Positions 44,673 to 53,818 of a DNA stretch of 64,000 nucleotides are shown here, piece by piece (position 1 is the stretch's first letter; every line of letters begins with the position of its first letter). Position numbers and translations under genes: made by a program. Origin of the DNA: JAEUHZ01 sp964552795 (lineage in GTDB: Bacteria; Planctomycetota; UBA1135; GCA-002686595); assembly GCA_964552795.1 (NCBI GenBank), contig CAZKIO010000013.1, forward strand, positions 1 to 64,000, written 5' to 3'. The notes under the pieces were generated by a model that was not told where the DNA came from, ran no database searches, and saw nothing but the letters and a program-made list of their open reading frames with translations.

Positions 44673-47105
44673 TCAGCCGCGCGACCTGGAAAAAAATCCC
44701 CGCCCGGCGCTGACCGCCAGAGCCGCCAGACCCGCGATCAGGAATGCGGGGGCGGCCGGGTGCGGGGCCGGCGCACCGCCGGCGGCCGGCGCCGCGGGAG
44801 GGGGGGGTGTGAACCCGCCCGGCGTACGTGCGAACTCGCTCGCCCGCGGCGCCGCGAAATCGAGCGTGATCCGGCCCGCCGGCGGGCCCGCGTCGACCTC
44901 GGCGGTCAGCGTTTCGCCGGCGCCCAGGCGCGCGAAGGCGGCGGGCAGCGCGACCGCGCGCGCCGCGATCGGATCGTGGCCGGGCGCGGCGCCCAGGAGT
45001 TCCACGGTGCCGAGGTCGTCGCCCGCGCGCGAACGCAGGCGGGCCGGCAGGATCGCCGGCGCGCCAGGCGGAGCGTTCTCCAGCACGAGTTCGCCGTCGC
45101 GTTCGACGAGGCGCGGCCGCGCGCGATCTTCGGGCGGCGCGACGGTGCGCAGCAGCGAGAACAGCGCCGCGCGGACCGGCCCGAGGTCGCCGACCCAATC
45201 GTCCGCAGGGACGACCGCGAGGCCGGCCGAGACTCCCAACCCCGCGCGCCGCACGGCCAGCACCGGTTCGCCGTCGACGAGCCAGACGGTCTGGGCGTCG
45301 ACCGCGCGCGCGCGCGCCGCGCGCCGCAGCGTCGGCGGCGCGAGATCGAGGAGCGCTGCCGCGATGTCGTGCGCCCCCGTGGATCGCGCCACGGCCAGCG
45401 CATCGCCGGCGCGCACGCGGTCCGCCGCCGCGACGCGCGCGAACAGGCGCGCCAGCCGCGCCGCGCCGTCCGCGCGCCCCAGGTCGCCCGCTTCCAGGAG
45501 TTCGTCGTCGCCGAGCGCCGCAAGGACCTCGCGATCGGGGTCCGCGCCGGTCACGATCACCGCCAGTCGGACACGCGCGGCGGACAGCCGTTCGCGAGCG
45601 CGGCGCGCGCGATCGGCAAGGCCCGCGCGCTCGGGATCGCGTCCATCGCTGACCAGGATCAGCAGCGTCTCGCGCCCGGCGACGGCCTGGGCGGCGACCG
45701 CGTCCAGCGCCGGCCACAGGCGCGTGGGACCGCGCGGTTCGGGCGCGACATCCAGGCGGCGCGCGAGTTCGCGGCGGCGCGCGGGATCGGCGCGCTCGCC
45801 CGCCGCGCCCAGTTCGATGGGCGCCGAGACGTCGCCCGCGAAGAACCGCACGCGCAGCGCGTCCTCGACCGGTGCGCTCTCGATCATATCGGCCAGCGCC
45901 GCGCGCGCGTGCTCGGACGGCGCTCCGGCCATGCTGCCCGACGCGTCGACCAGCGCGACGACGTCCCGCGGCGCGCGGTCCGCACCGGCCGGCACCAACG
46001 CCGCCACGTCGGGCCGCGTGCTCGTCGTCCAGCGCCAACCCGCCAGGTCGATCCAGCCGCCGCCGGCGCGCACGAAGCCCGCGACGCGCGCGCGCGCGGA
46101 CGCGTCGAGCGCCGCGTCCACCGTGATCAGCACGTCGATGCCGGCGAGGTCGCGCGCGGGATCCGCGGCGACGAGATCGAGATCGGCGGGCCAGGCGCCC
46201 AGCGCGGTGTGCAGCGCGTCGCGCTCGGCGGTCGAGCCCCACGCGCCGACCGTCGTCACGCCGCGCGCCACGAGTCCGGCGCGCGCCGCGTCGTCCTCCG
46301 GGACCGGGTCGGGCAACGCGCGCCCGTCGCCCGCGTGGAGCGTCGCGCGGATCTCGAGGTCGGCCCGCGCGGCGTCGAGCGCGGGCAGGCGCAACCGCAC
46401 GCGCGCTTCGGATCCGCGGTCCGGCCCGACCGCGACGCGCGTCTCGCCGCGACCCACGCGGCCGTCGGGCGTGCTCCAGCGACCCTCGACCCGCATCTCC
46501 GCGGCATCCGTCGAACACCAGCGCACGCGCGCCTCGATCTCGAACGGCACGCCGCGGCGGAACGCGATCGGCGACGGCAGCGGGTCGACCGCCGCCGATC
46601 CCAGCGCGGCCTGCGGCAGGTCCGCGCGTTCGATGCGCACGCCGGTCGACGCGAGGCGCGCGGCGACGGGCGCGGGATCCGCGCCGGTGAACGTCCCGTC
46701 CCCCACCACCAGGATCCGCGACAGGGTCGCGCCGGCGCGCGGCACGGCGCACAGCGAGAGGCCCGCGGCGAGATCGGAAGCGTCCTCGCCGCGCGGCGCG
46801 GCGGGGTCGAGGAGTCCGTCGGCGTCGGCCGCCCAGCGCGCACCACGCCCGAAGCACGCGAGCACGAGATCCGCGCCGTCGCGGGCGGCGTCCGCACGCG
46901 CCTGCTCCAGCGCGGCCCGCACGGCGTCGCGCCAGGAACCCGCGCGCGTCGCCACCGCGCTCTTCGAGACGTCGACCAGCACGGCGTGGAGCGGCGCGCC
47001 GCGGCCGGCGCGCTCGCGCGGGACGGCGAGCCACGCGCCGAGCGCAAGACACAGGACGGCGCCCCAGGCCAGGGCGGGGTCGGTTCGTAGTCGCGGCAGC
47101 GGCAC
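44673..47105 (-). CDS. Membrane-anchored protein with two VWA-like domains
   Basis: 810 residues. An N-terminal helix (WGAVLCLALGAWLAV) precedes a first VWA-like domain with DVSKS near residue 46; a second, more typical VWA domain has DASGS near 390 and LVSDGRD near 465, both fitting the MIDAS DxSxS pattern. A glutamine-amidotransferase-like Rossmann region lies between (DVLITVDAALD...VRAGGGWIDLAGW), as in uncharacterised membrane VWA proteins. The C terminus has a Pro-rich stretch, a helix (APAFLIAGLAALAVSAG) and a basic tail. Both domains probably face outside. It is divergent from the kinase gene; shared regulation is possible. Confidence 0.85.
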   Translation of the reverse strand: MPLPRLRTDPALAWGAVLCLALGAWLAVPRERAGRGAPLHAVLVDVSKSAVATRAGSWRDAVRAALEQARADAARDGADLVLACFGRGARWAADADGLLDPAAPRGEDASDLAAGLSLCAVPRAGATLSRILVVGDGTFTGADPAPVAARLASTGVRIERADLPQAALGSAAVDPLPSPIAFRRGVPFEIEARVRWCSTDAAEMRVEGRWSTPDGRVGRGETRVAVGPDRGSEARVRLRLPALDAARADLEIRATLHAGDGRALPDPVPEDDAARAGLVARGVTTVGAWGSTAERDALHTALGAWPADLDLVAADPARDLAGIDVLITVDAALDASARARVAGFVRAGGGWIDLAGWRWTTSTRPDVAALVPAGADRAPRDVVALVDASGSMAGAPSEHARAALADMIESAPVEDALRVRFFAGDVSAPIELGAAGERADPARRRELARRLDVAPEPRGPTRLWPALDAVAAQAVAGRETLLILVSDGRDPERAGLADRARRARERLSAARVRLAVIVTGADPDREVLAALGDDELLEAGDLGRADGAARLARLFARVAAADRVRAGDALAVARSTGAHDIAAALLDLAPPTLRRAARARAVDAQTVWLVDGEPVLAVRRAGLGVSAGLAVVPADDWVGDLGPVRAALFSLLRTVAPPEDRARPRLVERDGELVLENAPPGAPAILPARLRSRAGDDLGTVELLGAAPGHDPIAARAVALPAAFARLGAGETLTAEVDAGPPAGRITLDFAAPRASEFARTPGGFTPPPPAAPAAGGAPAPHPAAPAFLIAGLAALAVSAGRGFFSRSRG

Positions 47106-47212
47106 GGCGCGTGAGCCTAGCGTTCCGTGCGCGTGACGGGGACGCGGCGCGGTCCGCCTGGAGGTGCCGCCACTACTCGGCGGCCGGGCCGGACACTACA
47201 GTGGCGGCGCGG

Positions 47213-49936
47213 ATGGAAGGGAGCTCGCAACCCGAGAACGCACCTCCGTTCCCCGAGCAAATCGGCCGCTACCGGATCGTACGCCGCATCGCCGACGGAG
47301 GCATGGGCAGCGTCTTCGAGGCGGAGCAGGACCATCCGCGGCGCAGGGTCGCGCTCAAGGTCATCCGCGCCGATCTCGCCTCGCACGAGATCCGCCGGCG
47401 CTTCGCGCACGAGGCCCAGATCCTCGCGCGGCTCCAGCATCCGGGCATCGCGCAGATCTACGACGCGGGTTGGGCGGACACGCCGGGCGGATCGCAGCCG
47501 TACTTCGCCATGGAGTACGTGTCCGGACTCCCGCTCACGACCTACGCGAACCAGCGGTCCCTGGACGTACGCGAACGGCTGCGGGTCTTCGTGCGCATCT
47601 GCCAGGCGGTGCAGCACGCGCACCAGAAGGGCGTGATCCACCGCGATCTCAAGCCGGGGAACATCCTGGTGGACGACTCGGGCCAGCCGAAGGTGCTCGA
47701 CTTCGGCGTCGCGCGCGCCACGGACTCGGACCTGCAGCAGGTCACGGTGCGCACGGACGTCGGCCAGCTCCTGGGCACCCTGCCCTACATGAGCCCCGAG
47801 CAGGTGGCCGCCGATCCCGCGCAGCTCGACACGCGCAGCGACGTCTATGCGCTGGGCGTGATCCTGCACGAGCTGCTCACCGGCCGCCTGCCCTACGACC
47901 TGAGCCGCAAGATGCTGCACGAGGCCGTGCGCATCATCCGCGAGGTCGAGCCCACGACGATCGGCAGCGAGAGCCGGATCTTCCGCGGAGACCTGGAGAC
48001 GATCGTCGCCAAGGCGCTCGAGAAGGACAAGGAGCGACGCTACGCCTCCGCGGCCGAGCTCGCCACGGACGTCGAACGCCACCTGAACGACGAGCCGATC
48101 GTCGCGCGTCCGCCCAGCGTCTTCTACCAGGCGCGCAAGTTCACGCGGCGCAACAAGGTGCTGGTCGCGGGCCTCGTCTCGGTGTTCGCTGCGCTGGTGA
48201 CGGGCACCGTCGTGAGCCTCCATCAGGCGTGGATCGCCTCGGAGGCGCGCGCGCTGGCCGAGACCCGCCTCGGACAGGCCCAGGCCGAGGCGCGCAAGTT
48301 CCAGTCGATGAACGAGATCCTGCGCGGGATCTTCGGCTCGGCGCAGCCGATGACCCAGGGCCGCGAGGACGTGCGGCTGCACGAGTTGCTCGATCGGACG
48401 CTGGCGGACCTCGACCGGGGGATGCTGGGAGACCAACGCGAGGTCGAGGCACCGGTCCGCGCCACGCTGGCGGAGATGTACGACCGGCTGGGGCGGCGTG
48501 TGCAGGGCGAGGCCCAGGCCCGCAGGGCGATCGAGCTGTTCAAGCCGGTCACGGCGGACAATGAGCTCGAGGTGGCCCGCGTGCTCGTGCAGTTGACGCT
48601 CACGCTCATCCACCAGGTGAAGCTGGCCGACGCCGCCGAAACGCTGGAGCAGGCGTTCGAGATCCTCGAACGCCGACCCGACCGGCCCGAGCAGGACTAC
48701 GCGCGCTGGCTGGCCACGCGGGGCCTCCTGCTGCACGACCAGGGTCAGCGCCGGGCCGCGCTGGAGTTCCTGCGCGACGCCGTCCGTTCCTACGAGGCGT
48801 CCCTCGGCGCGGACAGCGAAGCCGCACTGGCGACCGCGACTTCGCTGGCGTTCCAACTGAGCGAGCTGCACGACTACCCCGAGGCCGAGGAGATGCTGCG
48901 CCGCATCGTCGAGGCCCGGCGCAGCGCCGGGTTCGAGCGCCACCCCAAGATGGCCTACCCCAAGCTGCAACTCGGCCGCGTCCTGCTGGCCACCGGCAGG
49001 CTCGCGGAGGCCGAACAGAACCTGCGCGAGGCCCTGGAGATCTTCGAGTCCGTGGCCGAGGACGAGGTCGTGGCCGTCGCGGACGTGTCCGTCGAACTGG
49101 CGGCGCTCCACCTGCGCGGACGCGACGTGGACCGCGCGGAGCCGCTCGCCCGCCGCGGCCTGGAACTGCGCCGTCGGCGTCTCGGCGAGCATCGCGACAC
49201 GGCGACCGCGCTGACCGTCGTGGCCGACGTGGAGATCCAGCGCGATCGCCTCGACGCGGCCGAGGCCCTGCTCGAGGAGGCGCGCGCCATGCGCGCGCGC
49301 GTGTATGGCGAGCGGCACGTCGCAGTCGGGGAGAGCCTGTCGCGGCTGGGGAGTCTGATGACGCGCCAGCGCCGGAACGCGGAGGCCGAAGCGCGCCTGC
49401 GCGACGCCCTGAGCATCCTCCGTGAGGGACTCGAGCCCGGCAACACCGACCTGGGGCGCGCGCTCCTGCCGCTGGGGCGACTGGTGCGACAGCGCGGCGC
49501 CGCCGAGGAAGCCCTGCCGCTCCTGCGCGAGGCGTTCGAGCTGTACCACGCGAAGTTCGGGCCTCTGCGGTACGAGACGATGGAGAGCCGCGACGAGTAC
49601 ATGCTTGCGCTGCTGGACTTGGAACGCTGGCCTCAAGCCGAGGCGCTGCTGCTCGCGACGCTGCCCGTGCTCGACGACAAGCTGAAGCCCGATCACCCGC
49701 TGCGGTTCTACGCGCGTGTGCAGTACGGCTACGTCCTGTCGGGGCTCGGCCGTCACGCCGAGGGGCGCCGCGAGGCGCTCGCGGGCTGGGAGCGCCTGCA
49801 GGAGAACCGCAGCCTGTTTCGCGAGACGCGCGTGCTGTGCCTGCGCTGGATCGCATCCATCCTGCGCGCGCAAGGCGATGAGCAGGCCGCGCTGGAGTGG
49901 ACCGCGCGGGCCGACGCGGAGCAGGCCGGCCGCTGA
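47213..49936 (+). CDS. Ser/Thr protein kinase with membrane helix and TPR tail
   Basis: 907 residues from ATG 47213. The kinase domain (about 15-290) has the glycine loop IADGGMGSVFEA, VAIK-type VALKVI, HRDLKPGNI, DFGVAR, and MSPEQ, so it should be active. One helix (about 315-335, VLVAGLVSVFAALVTGTVV) is followed by an AEARKFQSMNEILRGIFGSAQP segment and a long array of TPR repeats (about 400-890). The catalytic part is cytosolic and the TPR tail is likely on the other side. GTG 47201 is an alternative start. The architecture is common in Planctomycetota; the substrate is unknown. Confidence 0.94.
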   Translation: MEGSSQPENAPPFPEQIGRYRIVRRIADGGMGSVFEAEQDHPRRRVALKVIRADLASHEIRRRFAHEAQILARLQHPGIAQIYDAGWADTPGGSQPYFAMEYVSGLPLTTYANQRSLDVRERLRVFVRICQAVQHAHQKGVIHRDLKPGNILVDDSGQPKVLDFGVARATDSDLQQVTVRTDVGQLLGTLPYMSPEQVAADPAQLDTRSDVYALGVILHELLTGRLPYDLSRKMLHEAVRIIREVEPTTIGSESRIFRGDLETIVAKALEKDKERRYASAAELATDVERHLNDEPIVARPPSVFYQARKFTRRNKVLVAGLVSVFAALVTGTVVSLHQAWIASEARALAETRLGQAQAEARKFQSMNEILRGIFGSAQPMTQGREDVRLHELLDRTLADLDRGMLGDQREVEAPVRATLAEMYDRLGRRVQGEAQARRAIELFKPVTADNELEVARVLVQLTLTLIHQVKLADAAETLEQAFEILERRPDRPEQDYARWLATRGLLLHDQGQRRAALEFLRDAVRSYEASLGADSEAALATATSLAFQLSELHDYPEAEEMLRRIVEARRSAGFERHPKMAYPKLQLGRVLLATGRLAEAEQNLREALEIFESVAEDEVVAVADVSVELAALHLRGRDVDRAEPLARRGLELRRRRLGEHRDTATALTVVADVEIQRDRLDAAEALLEEARAMRARVYGERHVAVGESLSRLGSLMTRQRRNAEAEARLRDALSILREGLEPGNTDLGRALLPLGRLVRQRGAAEEALPLLREAFELYHAKFGPLRYETMESRDEYMLALLDLERWPQAEALLLATLPVLDDKLKPDHPLRFYARVQYGYVLSGLGRHAEGRREALAGWERLQENRSLFRETRVLCLRWIASILRAQGDEQAALEWTARADAEQAGR

Positions 49937-49948
49937 CGCGCGTCAGCG
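49931..49948. repeat. 18-bp perfect palindrome spanning two stop codons
   Basis: CGCTGACGCGCGTCAGCG. It contains the TGA of the kinase gene (49934-49936) and the TGA of mnmA on the other strand (49943-49945). It could serve as a bidirectional terminator stem, though a loop-less palindrome with no T tract makes this weak. Confidence 0.6.
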
Positions 49949-51049
49949 CGCGGGCGCGGCGGGCGCGACCGCGCGCTGCGCGGCGTCGATCCAGCCGCCG
50001 CCGATCAGGCGGTCGCCCTCGTAGAACGCCGCGCCCTGGCCCGGCGTGACGGAGAGCTCGGGCTCGTCGAACACGACCTCGGCGGCGGATCCGCGCAAGG
50101 ACACCGTGGCCGGCGCGGGCGTGCAGCGGTAGCGGTGCTGCACGACGACCCGGCGCTCGCCCGACGCGGGCGCGTCGACGCCGATCCAGTTCACCTCGGT
50201 CACCGCGATCGAACGCACGCCGCACTCCTCGCGCGTGCCGAGCACGATGCGGCCCGCGCCCGGATCGATCTCGACCACGTACAGCGGTTCCTCGGACGAG
50301 ACGCCGTGGCCGCGGCGCTGGCCGATCGTGAACAGCTCGGTGCCGGCGTGCTCGGCCAGCTTCCTGCCCGAGGTATCGACGACGTCGCCCGGATGCAGCG
50401 GCACCGCGTGCTCGCGCAGGAGGTTGCGGTAGTCGTTGGACGGCACGAAGCAGATCTCCTGGCTGTCCTTCTTGGCGCTGGTGCGCAGGCCGACCTTGCC
50501 GGCCAGCGCGCGCACCGCGCTCTTCTGCATGCCGCCCAGCGGCAGGCGCGTGCGCGCGAGGTCGTCCTCGGCCACGCAGAAGAGCTGGTAGGACTGGTCC
50601 TTGGTCTCGTCGACGCCGCGCCGCACCTCGACGCGGCCGTCGACGACCGCGAGGCGGGCGTAGTGGCCGGTCGCGACGCCCTCGGCGCCCAGCTCACGCG
50701 CGAAGCGGATCAGGCGGCCGAACTTCAGGTCGCGGTTGCACACCGCGCACGGGTTGGGCGTCCGGCCGCGGGCGTACTCGGCCAGGAAGTAGCGGATGAT
50801 CCCGCCGAATTCCTGCTTCAAGTCCACGGCCTGGAAGGGGATGCCGAGGCCCGCCGCAACCATGCGGGCGTCCCGCGCGTCGCTGATGGAGCAGCACGAC
50901 TTCTTGGCGGATTCGTGCTCCTCGACGTGGACGCCGTTGCGCATGAACAGGCCGACCAGGTCCAGACCCTCCTCGCGCAGGAGCCAGGCGGCTACCGAAC
51001 TGTCGACGCCGCCGCTCATGGCGACGACGAAACGCGGGTGGGAGGACAT
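49943..51049 (-). CDS. mnmA: tRNA-specific 2-thiouridylase
   Basis: 368 residues; adds sulfur at position 2 of wobble uridine in tRNA for Lys, Glu and Gln. The PP-loop is MSGGVDSSVAA near residue 11. The two catalytic Cys lie in NPCAVCN (near 104) and EICFVP (near 203). DQSYQLF and TIGQRRGHG are typical. It converges on the kinase gene with a 6-nt gap and is divergent from yajC. It belongs to the same modification pathway as mnmG and the mnmD-like gene in this window. Confidence 0.97.
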   Translation of the reverse strand: MSSHPRFVVAMSGGVDSSVAAWLLREEGLDLVGLFMRNGVHVEEHESAKKSCCSISDARDARMVAAGLGIPFQAVDLKQEFGGIIRYFLAEYARGRTPNPCAVCNRDLKFGRLIRFARELGAEGVATGHYARLAVVDGRVEVRRGVDETKDQSYQLFCVAEDDLARTRLPLGGMQKSAVRALAGKVGLRTSAKKDSQEICFVPSNDYRNLLREHAVPLHPGDVVDTSGRKLAEHAGTELFTIGQRRGHGVSSEEPLYVVEIDPGAGRIVLGTREECGVRSIAVTEVNWIGVDAPASGERRVVVQHRYRCTPAPATVSLRGSAAEVVFDEPELSVTPGQGAAFYEGDRLIGGGWIDAAQRAVAPAAPAR

Positions 51050-51161
51050 GGGGTTCGTCGCGCGACGCCCACAGGCGCTACCACGCGGCCGGCGATTCTA
51101 GTACCTTCCCCGCCCATTTCGGCCGGCTCACCCCCCCTCCGGCCCCGAGCGAGCACGAACC

Positions 51162-51530
51162 ATGAGCCCCATTCTCCCCCTGGCCCTCTGGCAGGACGCG
51201 CCCGCGGGTGCGCCGCAGGGCCCCACCGGATTCGTCGAGAGCCTGCTCAGCGGGATGTTCGTGCCGCTTGCGCTGTGCTTCCTGGTATTCTGGTTCCTGA
51301 TCCTGCGCCCCGAGTCCAAGCAGCGCAAGCGCCGCAAGGAGATGCTCGAGGCCATGAAGAAGGGCGACCGCGTCGTCACCAACAGCGGCCTGTTCGGCAC
51401 GGTCGTGCAGGTGCAGGAGAACGTGGTGACGCTGCAGGTGGACGAGGGCGTGCGCCTGCGCTTCTCGACGTCGGCGATCCAGACCGTGCTCGACGAGGAC
51501 GGCAAGGAACCCGACCTCGCCAAGAAGTAG
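51162..51530 (+). CDS. yajC: Preprotein translocase accessory subunit YajC
   Basis: 122 residues. One N-terminal transmembrane helix (about 30-48, FVPLALCFLVFWFLILRP) is followed by the YajC cytosolic domain with QRKRRKEMLEAMKKGDRVVT and SGLFGTVVQVQENVVTLQV. YajC binds SecDF at the Sec translocon. The secD/F genes are not adjacent here. Upstream of the helix there is a short Gln/Ala/Pro-rich exported leader. Confidence 0.94.
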   Translation: MSPILPLALWQDAPAGAPQGPTGFVESLLSGMFVPLALCFLVFWFLILRPESKQRKRRKEMLEAMKKGDRVVTNSGLFGTVVQVQENVVTLQVDEGVRLRFSTSAIQTVLDEDGKEPDLAKK

Positions 51531-51552
51531 GCGCGGTCCCGGGAGCGCCGGC

Positions 51553-53754
51553 GTGAATGCGCCGGCCGCGTTGCGCGCGTGGATGCTGCGGCGGACGCCG
51601 CGCACCTTCGCACGCCTGTTCGAGCCCGCGCCGCACGAGCTGGGGCTCCTGGGCGAGGAGCTGGTGGCCCGCACGTTGCGTGCGCGCGGCGCGCGCATCC
51701 TGGCGCGCCGCCTGCGCACGCCCTGGGGTGAACTCGACCTGCTCGCGCGCGATGCGCGCGGCCTGGTGTGCGTCGAGGTCAAGAGCGGCCGCTGGAACGC
51801 GGGACCGCGCCCGGCCGGCAGCACCCCGCTCGCGCCGCCCGAAGGCGATCGGCCCGGGGTGCGCGCCGAAGGGCCCGCGCGCGAGCGCCTGGAGGACCTC
51901 GCCCGGCGCATCGGCCGGCGCGAACGCGCGCCGGCGCGCGCCGAGGTCTGGGAGGTCGTCCTCTGCGGGGCGGCCCGCCGGATCCGCGTCGCGCCGCGCG
52001 CGCCCGCCTGGGTACAGTGTGCGGAAGGACTTTCCGGCCGTCCGCCGCGCCGGGATCGGGCTTACACCACCAGCGGCCCGGCGGACGATCAGAGGGTTCC
52101 ACGGCTCCGGCAGGTCCCCTCCGCGCGCGTCGATGTGCCGGTCCCGCCGCCAGGTCCGACCCTCATGCTGCGCGTCCTCCGCCACTACCTGCCGCTGCGC
52201 AAGGCCCTGTTGATCGGGAGCGAGACCGTCCTGCTGACGGCGGTTCTCTCGGCGTGGATGACCGCGCACCTGTGGCAGCCATCCGAAGCCGTGCTGGCGC
52301 AGCTCTACGAGCGCATCCCGGCCATGAAGGTCGAGGACGCGCTGCTGCGCTGCCTCTACTCCAGCTTCCTCCTGTCGGTGCTGGCGCAGATCGCGATCTC
52401 GTTCAACGAGCTCTACGACGTGCGCGTCTCGGGTTCACGCGTCGACCGCTCGGGACGCTTCGTCGAGTCGGCCGGGTCGGCGCTGGCCCTGGCGCTGCTC
52501 GCGGTGGTGCTGCTGCACACCTGGGAGCTGGGGCAGATCCTCGACTTCCCGCCGCTCTCGATCAGCCAGCGCATCCAACTCCTGGTCTTCGCGATGCTCT
52601 CGGGCTTCGCGCTCCTGTACGGCTGGCGCGGCGTGTTCCACTGGGCCCTGCGGCGCTCGAACTCGGGCGAGCGCGTGCTGATCCTGGGCGGGGGCAAGCG
52701 CGCGCGCGATCTGGAGCGCGAGATCCTGGAACGGCCCGACGTCGGTTACCAGCTCGTCGGCCTGCTGCCCGAACCGCCGCACGAGCGCACTGGCGCCGCG
52801 CAGACGCGCCTGCGCGACGGCAACACGCTGATCCCGGCGCGGCCGCGCGCCGTCGGACCCGCGCTCGCGGCGCAGGAGGTGCAGGTCGCGCCGCAGCGCT
52901 TCCAGCTCGAGCGTGCGGGCCCGCCCGCGCCGCCGCAGCCCAGCGCCACGCTGACGGAGCTGGTGGAGCGCGAACGGGTGGACATCGTCGTCGTGGCGCT
53001 CGAGGACCGCCGCCGCAGCCTGCCGGTCGAGGACCTCCTGGCCTGCCGCCTGGCGGGCGTCTCGGTCATGGAACAGGAGGCCGTCTACGAGCGCATCGCC
53101 GGCAAGATCGCCGTCGAGGCGCTGCGGCCGAGCTACCTGATCTTCAACGAGGGTTTCGCGCGCCAGCCGCTGGCGGAGCTCAGCAAGCGCGCGGTGGACC
53201 TGCTGGGCTCGCTCGTGCTGCTCTTCCTGACCTGGCCGCTGATGCTGATCACCGCGATCGCAGTGCGCCTGGACTCCAGCGGCCCGATCCTGTTCGAGCA
53301 GGAACGCGTGGGCCGCGAGGGACGGCTGTTCACGCTGCTGAAGTTCCGCAGCATGCGCGCCGACGCCGAGAAGTCGACCGGGCCCGTGTGGGCCACCGCC
53401 GACGATCCGCGCATCACGCGCGTCGGCCGCTTCATCCGCAAGACGCGGCTCGACGAGCTGCCGCAGCTCGTCAACGTGCTGGCCGGGCACATGTCGCTCG
53501 TGGGCCCGCGGCCCGAGCGCCAGCACTTCGTCGAGGACCTGGCGCAGAAGATCCCCTACTTCCGCCAGCGCCACATCGTGAAACCCGGGCTGACCGGCTG
53601 GGCGCAGATCAACTACCGCTACGGCAGTTCGCTCGAGGACGCGATCGAGAAGCTCCAGTACGACCTGTACTACATCAAGAACCAGTCGCTGCTGTTCGAC
53701 CTCTCGATCCTGTTCAACACGCTCAAGATCGTGATCCTGCGCAAAGGTACGTAG
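51553..53754 (+). CDS. YraN (UPF0102) domain fused in frame to an exopolysaccharide sugar transferase
   Basis: One uninterrupted 733-residue frame from GTG 51553. Residues 1-155 are a YraN/UPF0102 nuclease-like domain (LGLLGEELVARTL; WGELDLLARD; VCVEVKSG, with Glu/Asp/Lys of the fold). Residues ~156-204 are a Pro/Arg-rich linker. From Met205 (ATG 52165) the sequence is a complete polyprenyl-phosphate glycosylphosphotransferase of the WcaJ/EpsB type: four N-terminal helices, a Rossmann-like region (VLILGGGKRARDL), one helix, then the catalytic domain with LLKFRSMRADAE, RFIRKTRLDELPQ, SLVGPRPERQHFV and KPGLTGWAQINYRYG. It transfers a sugar-1-phosphate to undecaprenyl phosphate. The second part may be translated separately from ATG 52165 (529 residues). 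Confidence 0.85.
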   Translation: MNAPAALRAWMLRRTPRTFARLFEPAPHELGLLGEELVARTLRARGARILARRLRTPWGELDLLARDARGLVCVEVKSGRWNAGPRPAGSTPLAPPEGDRPGVRAEGPARERLEDLARRIGRRERAPARAEVWEVVLCGAARRIRVAPRAPAWVQCAEGLSGRPPRRDRAYTTSGPADDQRVPRLRQVPSARVDVPVPPPGPTLMLRVLRHYLPLRKALLIGSETVLLTAVLSAWMTAHLWQPSEAVLAQLYERIPAMKVEDALLRCLYSSFLLSVLAQIAISFNELYDVRVSGSRVDRSGRFVESAGSALALALLAVVLLHTWELGQILDFPPLSISQRIQLLVFAMLSGFALLYGWRGVFHWALRRSNSGERVLILGGGKRARDLEREILERPDVGYQLVGLLPEPPHERTGAAQTRLRDGNTLIPARPRAVGPALAAQEVQVAPQRFQLERAGPPAPPQPSATLTELVERERVDIVVVALEDRRRSLPVEDLLACRLAGVSVMEQEAVYERIAGKIAVEALRPSYLIFNEGFARQPLAELSKRAVDLLGSLVLLFLTWPLMLITAIAVRLDSSGPILFEQERVGREGRLFTLLKFRSMRADAEKSTGPVWATADDPRITRVGRFIRKTRLDELPQLVNVLAGHMSLVGPRPERQHFVEDLAQKIPYFRQRHIVKPGLTGWAQINYRYGSSLEDAIEKLQYDLYYIKNQSLLFDLSILFNTLKIVILRKGT

Positions 53755-53809
53755 GCGCCGCGGCGAGGCCCGAAGGCGCTCGCGCGGGCGGGGCGCCGCT
53801 GCTAGGAAT

Positions 53810-53814
53810 GGAGG
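53810..53814 (+). promoter_or_regulatory. Shine-Dalgarno GGAGG of the Usp gene
   Basis: GGAGG ends 4 nt before ATG 53819 and fixes the start of the triple universal-stress-protein gene. Confidence 0.65.
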
Positions 53815-53818
53815 CACC

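Noticed and set aside
44655..44685. GCGCGG...CCGCGC stem at the VWA gene stop as terminator
   Set aside because: Short GC-only stem with no T tract on the relevant side; such stems are expected by chance at this base composition.
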